DNA of 64,000 nucleotides from Zingiber officinale. Its lineage: Eukaryota > Streptophyta > Magnoliopsida > Zingiberales > Zingiberaceae. Shown here piece after piece: positions 26,587-38,384 of the stretch. Both the position numbers and the translations under genes were made by a program. The notes beneath the pieces were generated by a model, which worked only from the letters and a program-made list of their open reading frames with translations, had not been told where the DNA came from and made no database searches. The stretch spans positions 33,641,511-33,705,510 of the forward strand of contig NC_056000.1 of the NCBI RefSeq assembly GCF_018446385.1, read 5' to 3'. How positions within the stretch are numbered: position 1 is the first letter of the stretch; every line of letters starts with the position of its first letter.

Positions 26587-28062
26587 ATGGATCGTTTTGG
26601 AGAAGACGTCACGATCCCGCCTTTCTACGATTGCGACGACTTCGCGTTTTGGAAGGTAAGAATGAAATATTTTCTTATGACTAATCTTGAAAATTGGAGT
26701 TGTGTTCAATTAGGGTTCAAGCCTCCGATGGACAAGAAAGGAGAAACCCTAGAGAAGAAGAAGTGGACCAAGGAACAAGTCCACCAATCCCTAGTCAACG
26801 ACGTGGTAATGAAAATATTTGAATTCTCATTACCTAACGATATATTGTGTAAGATAGGTGGTTACAACAATGCCAAGGAATTGTGGAACAATTTGGCCAA
26901 GTTCCATGAGGGGAGCTCCACTTCAAGTCATGAAGAGGAGTCAAGTGAGCTAAGTAGCTCACTTCATGGAGATGTGGATTTAGAAGTTGAGGGCCACTCA
27001 ACATCTAAAGAAGAAGAGGAGGAGAGTTCTTCTTCAAGTTCGGAGCAAGAAGAAGCTTCTACCTCCGGAAGGGATGAAGGAGAGAGCGTTCATCCATCCT
27101 CACCTCTAGGTAACTCAAGCCATTTAGTTTCTAGCAAATTACACATAATGTGCTTTGAGTGTAGGGAATTTGGGCACTACAAGAGTAAGTGTCCAAAGAA
27201 GATTAGGAAGACTCCACCGACGCCAAAGGTCAAGAAAGCCGGAGTCCCGATACGCAAAGGCAAAGAGCACGTGGTGTGCTTTCAATGCAATCAAAGGGGA
27301 CACTATAGGAGTCAATGTCCGAGGGGGAGACAATCTCACAAGGACAAGAGACCGAGCACGTCTATAGGGGGAGCTAAGGTAAACCCTAAGGTAATCTCTA
27401 AGGCTCATTTTTGCAATTCAAATAGAACACATGCTAGTAGTTTGATTGCAATTGTTAACAATAATGATAAGCATGATAATTATAGAAATCGATACACATG
27501 TTTAGGTGCCAAACATGTGAGCCTAGATAAGGATAACACTAGGAAAGTCAACCCTAGGATCAACTCATCTAAGGTTAAGGATAACCTAGGTAGAAATTCC
27601 AAATCATCTAGACATATGCCTAGGAATACCTCAAAGACAAATGACAAGTTAAAACTTGAGGTATTAGAGAAGGAAAATCAAGTCTTGAGGTCAAGACTTG
27701 ATACTTTGGAAAAGTCTCTTAAGAACTTGGAGAAGTCATCTCTAGGGTTTAAGGGTCAAAAACCAAAGTCCAAGGACAAGGAAGGTTTGGGTCACAAACC
27801 TAAGTCCCAAATGGTCAAGCCCACTTATCACAATGTTCCATTCGATTATGGAACAAAATCTAGGGCTAGGAAGACCATCACCAAGGTCACAAGGGGAGTC
27901 ACCCCTAGAGTTGATCTTGATGAGTCCCAAATGACCAAGGCTTTAAAGTCTAGGAGGGTCATTAGGAGGGTTGCTAGGGAAGTCATCCCTAGTGAATATT
28001 TAGTGAACCCAATGAGCTCCAATAGGTATTGGGTTCCTAGGAGCGTGATTCCATCACGCTAG
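26587..28062 (+). CDS. Copia-type Gag protein with two zinc knuckles
   Basis: An uninterrupted 491-codon ORF. Residues 1-110 (MDRFGEDVTIPPFYDCDDFA onward) match the start of Copia Gag proteins of the DUF4219/UBN2 type. Residues about 110-175 are acidic and serine-rich. Two CX2CX4HX4C zinc knuckles follow (CFECREFGHYKSKC, about 190-203, and CFQCNQRGHYRSQC, about 231-244). Then a basic region leads to a predicted coiled coil (KLEVLEKENQVLRSRLDTLE, about 353-385) and a Lys/Arg-rich tail. Gag packages element RNA into cytoplasmic particles. It is the only ORF in the element and its frame is intact, which suggests recent selection or recent insertion. No protease domain follows. Confidence 0.88.
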   Translation: MDRFGEDVTIPPFYDCDDFAFWKVRMKYFLMTNLENWSCVQLGFKPPMDKKGETLEKKKWTKEQVHQSLVNDVVMKIFEFSLPNDILCKIGGYNNAKELWNNLAKFHEGSSTSSHEEESSELSSSLHGDVDLEVEGHSTSKEEEEESSSSSSEQEEASTSGRDEGESVHPSSPLGNSSHLVSSKLHIMCFECREFGHYKSKCPKKIRKTPPTPKVKKAGVPIRKGKEHVVCFQCNQRGHYRSQCPRGRQSHKDKRPSTSIGGAKVNPKVISKAHFCNSNRTHASSLIAIVNNNDKHDNYRNRYTCLGAKHVSLDKDNTRKVNPRINSSKVKDNLGRNSKSSRHMPRNTSKTNDKLKLEVLEKENQVLRSRLDTLEKSLKNLEKSSLGFKGQKPKSKDKEGLGHKPKSQMVKPTYHNVPFDYGTKSRARKTITKVTRGVTPRVDLDESQMTKALKSRRVIRRVAREVIPSEYLVNPMSSNRYWVPRSVIPSR

Positions 28063-29926
28063 ATGGATTAGAGTGTGCCAACCTTATTTGGATAGATAGT
28101 TAATCTATTCATAGCAAAAGGTGGCATTTGAGGAATTTTCAAGGGGTAATCAAGCCTTGAAAATGAAATTAACAATTATTCCTAAGGTGATTAGAATGTG
28201 CCAATCAAATTTGAGGAGTTTTCTAGAGTCAATCTAGTTGGCACGTAGTGATCTAAACATCTTTGGTATATGATTTGAGGTCTATCACACTTAGGAATAT
28301 AGAATTTATGGTAAAATGATCAAAATTATCAAAAATGGCAACTAAGGCTAGAATTAGGTATTTTCTATACCTTTATGTGCTATTTACCATATATTGTTTG
28401 TCATATGTCATGTCATGACATCATATTTATTTTATGGTCATTTGAAATGTCATGATAATGCTTATGTTAGTTATATGTCATGTTTTATTTAAGTTTCATA
28501 CTTTATGCCATGACATCATGACATTGGCACATGTTTTCATTTATGATATCATTTTATGTCATGTCATCATTTCTTGCATTTATAATCAATGAAATTGATC
28601 TAAGGATAAACAACACAATTTGATATGGAGATCAAGTTGTTGTTTTAGAAAATGCATGAAAACTTAGCCTAAGATAACCTAAACTCATATCTCACATCAA
28701 AATTGACTTGGATGTGTTTGATACACCTTAGATGTGTGTGAGATATTAGGATGATGAGATAGGATCAAGGTGCATAGTTCTTGTACCTAGATGAGCCTAA
28801 TTCAAAAATTGGGGATCATAGGGAAAGCTTATGTACAAGTCATGTACATATAGCCCAAAGATTGTGGTCCCAAATTAAAGGGTTTAAAATCATTTCAAAA
28901 TTGATTTGAAAAACCTTGATGAAGCTTTTCTAGTGATAGCATTCATCATTGAGCAAATTGATACAAAGTTGAGGTAAACTTGAACTATTTCAAAGTTTTT
29001 GAACTTTGTATCAAGATTTGAAAATGGAACTTATTTTCATAGAAAACTATTTTTCCATGATAGTATATGTTATGAGGAATGTATCCTCAAAATTTCATAA
29101 TTTTTGGAATTTTCTGTGATTTTCTAGAGGTTTCTGAATTTCGGGAGAAGAAAAATTCAGAAATCGGAAATCAGAGGTCGTGGACCGATCAGGAGGTTTC
29201 CTGATCGGTCTAGGTCTGTGTGGATCGGTCACTGGACCGATCCAGAAGGAGCCTGATCGGTCTGGTGACTGATCAGGGCGTGCCAGTTTCGACTGTGCTG
29301 TCTGAAATTTCTGAAATTTCAGCAATGAAGTTGGTGTTTTGGATTTCTAAAGGTTTGAAACTCTCCAAGACATTGTTGGTGCAATGGTCAAGGGGGAGTT
29401 GACCTTTAGGGGGAGTTTTACCTATTAGTCAAGGGGGAGTTGACTTTTAGGGGGAGTTTTTACTCCTAAAAGACTTAGGTGATTTGAGTTTATCACTAAG
29501 TTAATTGTTGACTCTAGTGTCAATGGGGAAATTAAGAGTTTCAATGAAAGGTATGGGACTTTCATTAGGAAGAAACTCTTGACCTTGATTCACTCCTTTT
29601 GATGTGTGTCAAAAAGGAGAATGGAGGATGTCTAGAGAATGTTCAAGAAAGAACATTGGAGTTAGTGGGAGAGTTTGTTGATCACGACGAGTGAAGTTGT
29701 GAACAACGATAACTTACTCTTCAGGGGGAGAGTTTGTTGATGTGTGCCAATAGGGGGAGAATGAAGGGTTTAAGTTAGGCCTTCATTATCTAAGAAGGAG
29801 GTTACCTTCTTAGAAGGAGAATGTAAGGTTGTAACTTATGTTTCATTACCTAATGGCATGAGGAAAGTTGAGGCTATTGGATTAGCCTAACTTAAACGTA
29901 TTGTCAAACATCAAAAAGGGGGAGAT
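28063..29926 (+). other. Non-coding 3' internal region of the gag-only element
   Basis: There is no ORF of note in 1.86 kb where pol would normally be. 28400-28580 is dense in CATGACAT/GTCATGTC words. 29175-29275 carries GATCGGTC/GACCGATC palindromes like those in the LTR. 29389-29925 has at least six AGGGGGAG purine blocks. Confidence 0.8.
29913..29926 (+). other. Polypurine tract
   Basis: AAAAAGGGGGAGATTG lies immediately before the TGTTGG start of the 3' LTR, the position expected for plus-strand priming. Confidence 0.85.
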
Positions 29927-31719
29927 TGTTGGTGCAACCTTAGGTCAAGGTTGACCTGGTTGACCCGACTCGAGTTGACCTGACTCGAGTTGTATTTTGA
30001 TGTTTGACTAGAACAGAAGAGTTGTATTTTGATGGGAGATTGTTGGTGCAACTTTAGGTCAAGGTTGACCTGGTTGACCTGACTCAAGTTGTATCTTGAT
30101 GTTTGACAAGAACAGAAACTTGGGAGGTTATGGGTGCAACCCTTGGTCAAGGTTGACCTGGTTGACCCGAGGTGAGTTGACCTGACTTGGAAAAGTCCAA
30201 GCAGGGAGCTTGGCACGGGAAAAGTCCAAGCAGGGAGCTTGGCATGGGAAAAGTCCAAGCAGGGAACTTGGCACGGGAAAAGTCCAAGTATGGAGACTTG
30301 GCACGGAGAAGTCCAAGTATGGGAACTTGGTAAGTGGAAGTCGGAGAGGGCTCGGTAGCTCGTTCTCCGGACTAGGTCAGAGAGGGCTCGGTAGCTCGTT
30401 CTCTGGACCGGATGTGGAAAGTCCTGGTGAGTGAAGCCAGGCAGTTGGAGAAAGTCCTGGTGAGTGAAGCCGGGCAGATTGGAAATCCTGGTGAGTGAAG
30501 CCAGGTGAAAAACCCTAGTGAGTGAAGCTAGGTGAAAGTCCTGGTGAGTGAAGCCGGGCAAGGGAAAATCCAGATGGATAAAGGGTGATCGGACATCTGG
30601 TGTTGAGAAGGTCAAGTAGGTCAAGAGAGTGACCGGATACTTGACACGAAGAGAAAAGTCCAAGTGGGTCAAAGGGATTGACCGGACACTTGGTGGGGAG
30701 TCTTAGCAGGTCAAGGGAGTGACCGGATGCTAACCATGATGTACCAACAGGTCAAGGTTGACCGGGTATTGGTTTGGACTTGGTTTGGGCAAAAACCAAG
30801 CTCTGGATCGATCAGTGGATCGATCCAGTGATACACTGGGTTATCTGATCGGTCTGGTGACCGATCAGTAACCAAACAGTATGCTATTGTATGTTATCTG
30901 ATCGGTCTGCAGACCGATCAGAAAGCGAACAAAAGGCAAAGAGAAAAGGAGGGGATCGGTCTGTGGATCGATCCACATGCACCCTGATCGGTCCACAGAC
31001 CGATCAGGAGACGATCAGAGAACTTGGGCGAGTTCTCTGTGAAGAGTGCTGATCGGTCTGGGGACCGATCAGCACAGGTCCTGATCGGTCCCCAAGACCG
31101 ATCAGAGAGGATCTGGACCGATCAGGCTTCAGCCTGATCGGTCCACGCACTAGCCGTTGCGACACAACGGCTAGATTCTATGTCTTCTTTGTCTTCTTCG
31201 CAGGTGCAGGTATAAGACCTCTACAGTAGACGAAAGAGGAAAAAACTCTCTTCTTCACGAGACTGTGATTTGAGCTTTGCTGAGCTCTTTGTTTCTGAAG
31301 CTTCGTGTGAACTTCCCTGGCTGGTCAGCTGCTGCTGTTCTTCCGTGAAGTTGCTGCTTCGAAGCAAGGTGTTTTACATTCATATTGTCTGTATTTCTTG
31401 CTGTATTTCTGTACTTCATTCTTGCTGTTGCAAGAGATATTGTGGTGAGGTTTCTCCACCCAGAAGGAGTTCTTATTAGCCGGTTTTCCGGGGACTCATC
31501 CACCGACGGATTGATAGGCTTCGTCCACCTTACGGACACGCCGAGGAGTAGGAGTTTATCTCCGAACCTCGTTACATCGACGAGTTTGAGGTTTGATCTT
31601 TCCGCTTTCATTTCTATTCGTTTTATTTCCGCTGCGCTAACTCTAATTGTAGAAAGAAACGAGAATTTGGGGTCGGCTATTCACACCCCCCTCTCTAGCC
31701 GCGATCATCGATCCTAACA
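29927..31719 (+). repeat. 3' LTR
   Basis: It is nearly identical to 24707-26524, with the same ends. Six consecutive hairpins of the type CTGATCGGTC...GACCGATCAG lie at 30845-30868, 30898-30921, 30984-31007, 31049-31072, 31081-31105 and 31109-31145. It is followed by CTTAT (31720-31724). Confidence 0.93.
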
Positions 31720-34700
31720 CTTATTGTGAGGCTAAGCGAGGGCGTTCAGGCTCCCGGTCCAGGATAAGTTTATCCATTGTGAGTCGTTGCGAACGATTGC
31801 AACGTGGATAAAGTTTTATCCACGCCAAGGCACTCGAAGCCCTTCCAGACGCCTAGAGTTATCACATCAACAAATGATCAGATTCGACAAGCAGGCTATA
31901 AATATAGTCCTGGTCTCAGTAGTTCACATCAACACTTGTTCACGAATTACTTTTCTGTTTTACTACTTTGACTGTAAGCTGTCAACGTTGCAAGAGGCTA
32001 CTTCACCCGAACGAAAATTCTAGTGAGCTTTTCATAGTCTTGGATTAGCAATCTTCTTATTGCAAACCAAGTACATTCTTATAACTCACATTGGGGCAAG
32101 AGTTTGGAATCTGACCAGATGGTCGTTAGACGTGAGAGCCCTGCTCGCTTATAACTCACACTAGGTCCAGAGTCTGGACCTAGTGCGAGAGGCTACTTCA
32201 CCCGAATGAAAATTCTAGTGAGCTTTTCATAGTCTTGGATTAGCAATCTTCTTATTGCAAACCAAGTACATTCTTATAACTCACACTGGGGCAAGAGTTT
32301 GGAATCTGACCAGATGGTCGTTAGACGTGAGAGCCTTGCTCGCTTATAACTCGCACTAGGTCCAGAGTCTGGAATCAGATCGATGGCCATTAGAGGTGAG
32401 AGTCCTGCTCGTTATAACTTGCATTGGAACAAGAGTCTAGAATCCAACAAGATGGTCGTTAGATATGAGAGCTCTGCTCGCTTATAATTCGCACTAGGTC
32501 GAGAGTTTGGAATCCGACCAGATGGTTATTAGATGCGAGAGCCCTGCTCGCTTATAAATCAGATTGGGGAAAGAGCTTGGAATCTGACCAAATGGTCGTT
32601 AGACGCGAGAATCCTGCTCACTTATAACTCGCACTTGGGTGAGAGTGTGGAATCCAATCGGATGGTCATTAGATGCGAGAATCCTGCTCACTTATAACTC
32701 GCACTGGGACGAGAGTCTAAAATCCTACCAAATGGCCATTGGAAACAAGAGCCCTGCTCGGTTATAACTCGCACTAGAGCAACAATATAGAATCTAACCG
32801 AATGACCGTTACACGCGAGAGCCCTGCTCGCTTATAACTCACAGTAGAACAAGAGTCTGAAATCCTACCGGATGGTCATTAGACACGGGAGCCCTGCTCT
32901 CTTATAACTCACACTAGGGCGAGAGTATTAAATCTGACCTGATGGTCATTAGACACGAGAGCCCTGCTTACTTATAACTTGCACTAGGACGAGAGTCTGG
33001 AATCTGGTCAGATGGTTGTTAGACGTGAGAACCCTACTCGCTAATAACCCGCACTGGGGCGAGAGTCTAAAATCTGACCGGATGGTCATTAGACGCGAGA
33101 GCCCTTCTTGCTTATAACTCGCACTGGGATGAGAGTCTGGAATTCGACCGAATGGTCATAAGACGCGAGTGCCCTGCTCACTTATAACTCGCAGTAGGGC
33201 GAGAGTCTAGAATCTGACTGGATGGTCATTAGACGCGAGAGCCCTATTCACTTGTAACTCGTACTAGGACGAGAGTCTGAAATTCGACTGGATGGTCATT
33301 AGACATGAGAGCTTTGCTCTCTTATAACTCACACTTGTCGAGAGTTTGGAATCTGACCGGATAGTCGTTAGACGTGAGAGCCCTGCTCACTTATAACATA
33401 CACTAGGCCGAGAGTCTGGAGTCCGACCAGATGGTTGTTAGATGCGAGAGCCCTGCTGTCTTATAACTCACACTGAGGGGAGAGTTTGGAATCTGATCAG
33501 ATAGTGGTTGGACGCGAGAGTCCTGCTCACTTATAACTCGCATTGGGGTGAGAGTTTGGAATCTGACCAAATGGTCATTAGACACAAGACCCTACTTGCT
33601 TATAACTTGCACTGGGTGGAGAGTCTAGAATATGACCGGATGGTCGTTAGACGTGAGAGCCCTACTTGCTTATAACTCACACGGGTGGTTCCCCAATGAT
33701 GCTCACGCCTTGGCATTTTGAACAGCTTGTATTCTTCAAGTGTTATAGTAACGTTGATTCTACCAGTATCCTCCATCTTTGCATCCTAGAATAGGCAAAG
33801 AGGTTCCTACAAACGGTACCAAATTTGATCTCATCTAGCAGTTGAGTCGGATGGAAGGGGACACTGATGACGAGGGCAAGGATGTTGACTAGTAGAGGAT
33901 CATCAATTGAGGGCTAACGGGGCAAGGGGAGAGGATCGCCGATGGTACACACGACCCTGCAAACACCACAAACCAAGAACCCAGGAGCGTTAGAGCAAGA
34001 ACAAGGGAAGATGTCCTTAGTATTGGCCCTCCGACGCTCAAGTTAGAAGAGGTCGAGCGGAAAAAAGTATGAGAAAGTAGAACTATAGTAGATGCGGGGT
34101 ACGAGCGTATGCACATATCTTGCCAATAAAGAGGACCTCCTTTTTATACTACATTTCATAACCTCCGCAATCATAAGGCATCAGAGAATATCGAGTGTCA
34201 GGAAGTGTCGGGTGATATAGGATGTACGATGTTCTCCTATTAGGTAGAGGAAGGTTCCGCGGTTTTCATGTTATAGAGTATTGGAATATTCTCTAACGAA
34301 TAGTCGTTATTCTCTGACAAGTTGCTGTAATTCCCTGACAACATTGTCCCCTGGTGAAAGTCAAACTGGTACTAGGACCGACCGAAAGTATGCTGGGAGT
34401 CTTGCCCATGAGTGAGGGGATTGAGCCTCAAGGGGTCCTGTTGGCTAAGAAACCCAGCGGAAATAGGCTGGGGTTGTACCCAAGAGAAGTGAGGAGATTG
34501 AGCCATGGGGGTTCGGCCGGTTAAGAAACCAATCAGGACTAGGCTGGGGCAGTGCTTAGGAGAAGTGAGGGGGCTGGGCCCCAGGGGGTCCGGTCAGCTA
34601 AGAAACCGACCAACAATAGGCTACAGCAGTGCTCAAGAGAAATGAGGAGACTGAGCCCTGAGTCTGATCGACTAAGAAATCGACTAAGAGTAGATTGGGA

Positions 34701-34913
34701 CGGTACCCTGAAAAAATGAGAGGACTAAGATCCGAAAAATTTGACGGGCTAGAAAACTAAATGGGAGTAAGATGGGGCACTAGAAATAAAGGGATAGAGT
34801 ACTGAGGATTCAGCCAACTAAAAAATCAATCGGGGGTAGGTTAGTACGCCGCCTTAAAAAAACGTAAGAAAATTGAGTCCTAATAGGTTCTATCGGTCTA
34901 GAGTCGGATAGAC
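31720..34913 (-). mobile_element. Ty3/Gypsy fragment, copy B (LTR, PBS, gag start, tandem array)
   Basis: On the - strand the LTR spans roughly 34913 down to 33825. It has a TATA-like GTATAAAAAGG near 34138 and a GAGCGTCGGAGGGCC segment near 34030. The PBS-like ATTTGGTACCGTTTGTAGG (33803-33824) resembles the common plant Gypsy leader. A short gag-like start follows (near 33781-33690, ITLEEYKLF), then the ~70-bp array. No pol genes remain. The LTR boundaries are approximate. Copy A is almost identical; copy C (13207-16009) is diverged. Confidence 0.65.
32085..33690 (+). repeat. ~70-bp tandem repeat array, about 23 units (copy B)
   Basis: It is unit for unit the same as 2150-3757, including the internal ~188-bp duplication. 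It lies just inside the Gypsy gag start on the - strand. Confidence 0.9.
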
Positions 34914-34916
34914 TTA

Positions 34917-36074
34917 GGAGAGTGCATTCAATGTTGGACTTTTAATTACTTTGAATGACTTTTGTGGATTTTAAAGTCTAGGTGTATTCAATCTAGACTT
35001 TTATTAACTCTATAGAAATCTAATGGTATCCAAATTAGCTTTTTATAGAATTTTAAAAAGTCACGTGGTATTCAAACTTGACTTTTTAAAACTCTATGAA
35101 AATCTTTTGGTATTCAAAATTTTAATAGATTTGTATGGATTATTTTAGAATTCCTTGGATATAAATTTTAACCAATAAGAGCTCTCCAAAATATTTGGTA
35201 CCAGTTTAAATATAAAATAAAAAGTCTTCTCCTGACCCTTGAGATTTCTATAGACTTCAAATCATTTTAATTTTTTATGAATAAGTCATTTCTCTTTCCA
35301 CTCCTCGATTTTGATTATTTCTTTGAGCCCCGTCCAAAGCTTACCAATGCAATAGTACACAATCCAACTTGACGCATATTCAATAAAGAATCTTCTTGTC
35401 GTCCTCCTTATAGATTGAAAGAACCTAGCGCTCTGGCTCATAGCTCTGAGCCGCAGGCTTCCCTGATCCCTCCCTTATCAGACGTCGTCAACTCTCTGGT
35501 GGACTCTTCCTTCTGATAGATATACAAATTCAGTTACCCCCTTATCGAAGTTAATTGTAGATAGCTTCCGCTTATGCCTACCGAAGTTTCTTCTTAGTTG
35601 CTCTCTGATGTTTTTTAGATACTCTCTCTTTTCTCTGACCTCTGCTCTCTTCCCTTCTAATAGGAACCTCCCAACACAAAACTCTAGAACAGATAATCCA
35701 AGAAAGGAGTGCTTCTAGGTAGATTCATATTCACTACGTAATTCGGATCAAATTTATAAATAAAAAATATTTAAAATTATTATAATAGCTTTAGGATCTA
35801 AAAAATCAACTTTGGGATCTGAAAAATGGTTATTATAGTTATTGGTCGTCTACCTTTGGGATCTGAAAAATCCCTTTATTAAAGTTTTTTTAAAAAATTA
35901 TAAAATAAAATGTTATCCTTGTTTTTAGGGTTAAAAAAGTTTTTTATGGGCAAATATATTATTTATTATTTTATTAAAAATAATTTAATAATATATTTTA
36001 AAGATTTTTGTTCCAAGATAAATATCGTATGAGACCATGATCATCTACGCTTTTCCAAGATTGAATACACCCCC
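34917..36074. repeat. Internal MITE-like inverted-repeat unit (also 4985-6130)
   Basis: GTGCATTCAATG at the left is mirrored by GATTGAATACACCCCC at 36057-36074, followed by TTA (36075-36077). The unit could therefore be a Harbinger-derived MITE flanked by TTA, inserted at or forming the left end of the larger element. The inner part has GTGTATTCAATCTAGAC and TTTAAAAAGTC-type subterminal repeats. No coding sequence. Confidence 0.5.
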
Positions 36075-37122
36075 TTAACCCTACACGTCTCTCTCTTTTC
36101 TTCTGTCACAAGACGCAACATTTTTTTTCTCTCTAGAAAACTACATAATCAAGGGTTCTCACAGTTAAATTTCGAAGGTATGTTTTTAATATTTTTTATC
36201 CTTTTGTAGTCATGCGTTTTACTCGCTTGTAATAATATTAATTGCAAAAAATATTGAATGATGTGTCAAATTTAACACTGTTCTCGATGTTATTCTTTCA
36301 ACACCTTGATCACGTCGGCAGTCTACCCAATTGCGGATACAGAAATTCAAGTATAGAGGGACGATCACGATAAACAAGGGACGGTATCCTCTATCTCCAC
36401 TGGTGGAGTCCCATAATACTAGACGTTCCACCACCGGCAAGGAGGAGCGACCGCCGATGCCACCCTCCACTGGATCCACCCCTGGGTCTACCATAGAGAT
36501 TACTTTAGGGGTGTATTACCCTCTGTTACAAAATTAACTATATATTTTTTTTTTGAACTTTATTATTATTATTTTTTGAATTTTTTCTTTTCTCTATTTT
36601 TTTATTTTTAAAGTTTACATTTTTTTTAAAATTTATGTTTTTTTTAGTTTATGTTTTTTTAAGTTCTACTTTACGTTTTTTTAGTTTATGGTTTTTTTAA
36701 TTTTTAGGTTTTTTTTAGTTTAAGTTTTTTTTAAGTTATGTTTTTTTCTTTACATTTTTTTTTAAGTTTACAATTTTTTTTTGTTTACCATTTTTTTTAG
36801 TTTATATCTTTTGAGTTTATCGTTTTTTAATTTGTCTTTAATTTTTCTTAAAGTTTACGGTCTTTTTTAAAATAAAATTTTTATTATAAAAAATTTATGT
36901 TTTGTTAGCATCATTTTTCTACTAAAATATAGAAAAGTGATGCTACAAAATTGCATAGAATATTTGGCAAAATTTGTATCATAAATTGCATTGAATCTAT
37001 TTAGTTATGGATGTAAAAATATTTAACAAAATATGTGTAATGGCATGTGATTTTGAATGACAAAATATCAAACTTATGTATTTATTTTCTATCTTATGTA
37101 TATTTAAGTGATATTACTACCA

Positions 37123-38139
37123 ATGGGAGATTCGCAAGCTAAATATAATGTATGGACAATTGAAGAGAGCAATGAATTGTTACAACTCATGGTTGAGGCT
37201 GCCACGCAAGGATGGCGGATAGAAGTGGAGTCTTTAGCAAAAAAAAAAAAACCATAGAAACAAAACAACTACCAGCTCTAAATAAAAAAAACTTGCAATT
37301 GAAAAGACTTTCACATAATATCAAAGTCATTTAAAGTAGCTCAAACAGAGGTACAACAACTATTATAAGTTTATGCGTCATAACTCTGGTTTTGAATGGG
37401 ATCCTGAGACGAAGAAATTCACAGCTCCTAAAGAAATATGGAAGGATTATTTTAAGGTTAGTATTTTCTATTTAAAATAATAAATTTTACATTTTTTATT
37501 AGAATTACAACTAGGTTTAACACTGGTTATTTTTCATTCTCTGCAGTCTCACCCGAAACATGAACATTATCGATCAGATACATTTGAGGATTATGAATAT
37601 CTGAGAATTGTAGTTGGAAATGGAACTGCTATCGGAAAATACTGGGACTAGGATATGACACTAATACAAGAACATTAGTGGAAGGAAATCAAAGTACTAC
37701 TTTATTAGATGATTACGTGTTCGATTACAATACTGGTGAATTCGTGCAAAGTCATAGACAAGAATCTTCATACGAGCCTTCATTTTTCAAGGAATCTGCT
37801 CCACCATTACCATCTCAACCCATAAGTTTGGAAGTTTCTCCAACCACTAGAAAACGAGATAGGACCGAGCTTGAAGAAAAATTAAGTACATTCAAGAATA
37901 CGAATACAAATGTTGTGTATAGAATCTCTGAAACTCTTGAGAAGGTAGCTTCAAAAATAGAATCAATAGGGAATGCAAGTGAAGGTTATTGGGATGCTAT
38001 CAAGGAGGTCCCAAATTTGGATGATAGTACTCGATACAAAGTACTTGATTTGCTTAATACCCAATCAAAGAAGATTGATTTCTTGAAAATGATCATTGAA
38101 GAGTATTCAGGATGGATACACTATAAATTGAATGAATGA
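37123..38139 (+). pseudogene. Harbinger ORF1 (Myb/SANT-like protein), broken, copy B
   Basis: Same gene as 7176-8192: ATG at 37123, a stop just after an A-run near 37245, a GT-AG intron at about 37457-37546, a stop at about 37650, then a 153-codon open segment (37678-38139). ORF1 proteins bind the element ends and assist the transposase in the nucleus. Confidence 0.7.
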
Positions 38140-38384
38140 GGGAATTTTTTGAAGCATGATTAGTAATAATTTTTATTATGCTAAAATTTTATCATTTTTT
38201 TTGAATTGTTTTCTGGTGATTGAACTAGTAATAATTTCTTGGTTCGGATTATTTATAAATTTACAAGTTTCAAGTTGATTATCATTTATATCTTGTTTTG
38301 GTTATAAGTGGAATGATTTTCATAAATTATTAGAGGTTTTTTTAAAATTTTAATTTCTTGTTTGATATCAGGTGGTTCATTTAA

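Larger units (their letters stand above)
24707..31719 (+). mobile_element. Complete gag-only (non-autonomous) Copia-type LTR retrotransposon
   Basis: A 7-kb element: 5' LTR 24707-26524, a Copia-style PBS TGGTATCAGAGC, a 491-codon Gag ORF, about 1.9 kb of non-coding DNA, a polypurine tract, 3' LTR 29927-31719 and a CTTAT target duplication. The LTRs are very similar, so insertion is fairly recent. No protease, integrase, RT or RNase H is present, so transposition would have to use proteins from a related full-length element. The family resembles SIRE/Maximus Copia elements by gag and PBS, an inference. Confidence 0.9.
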
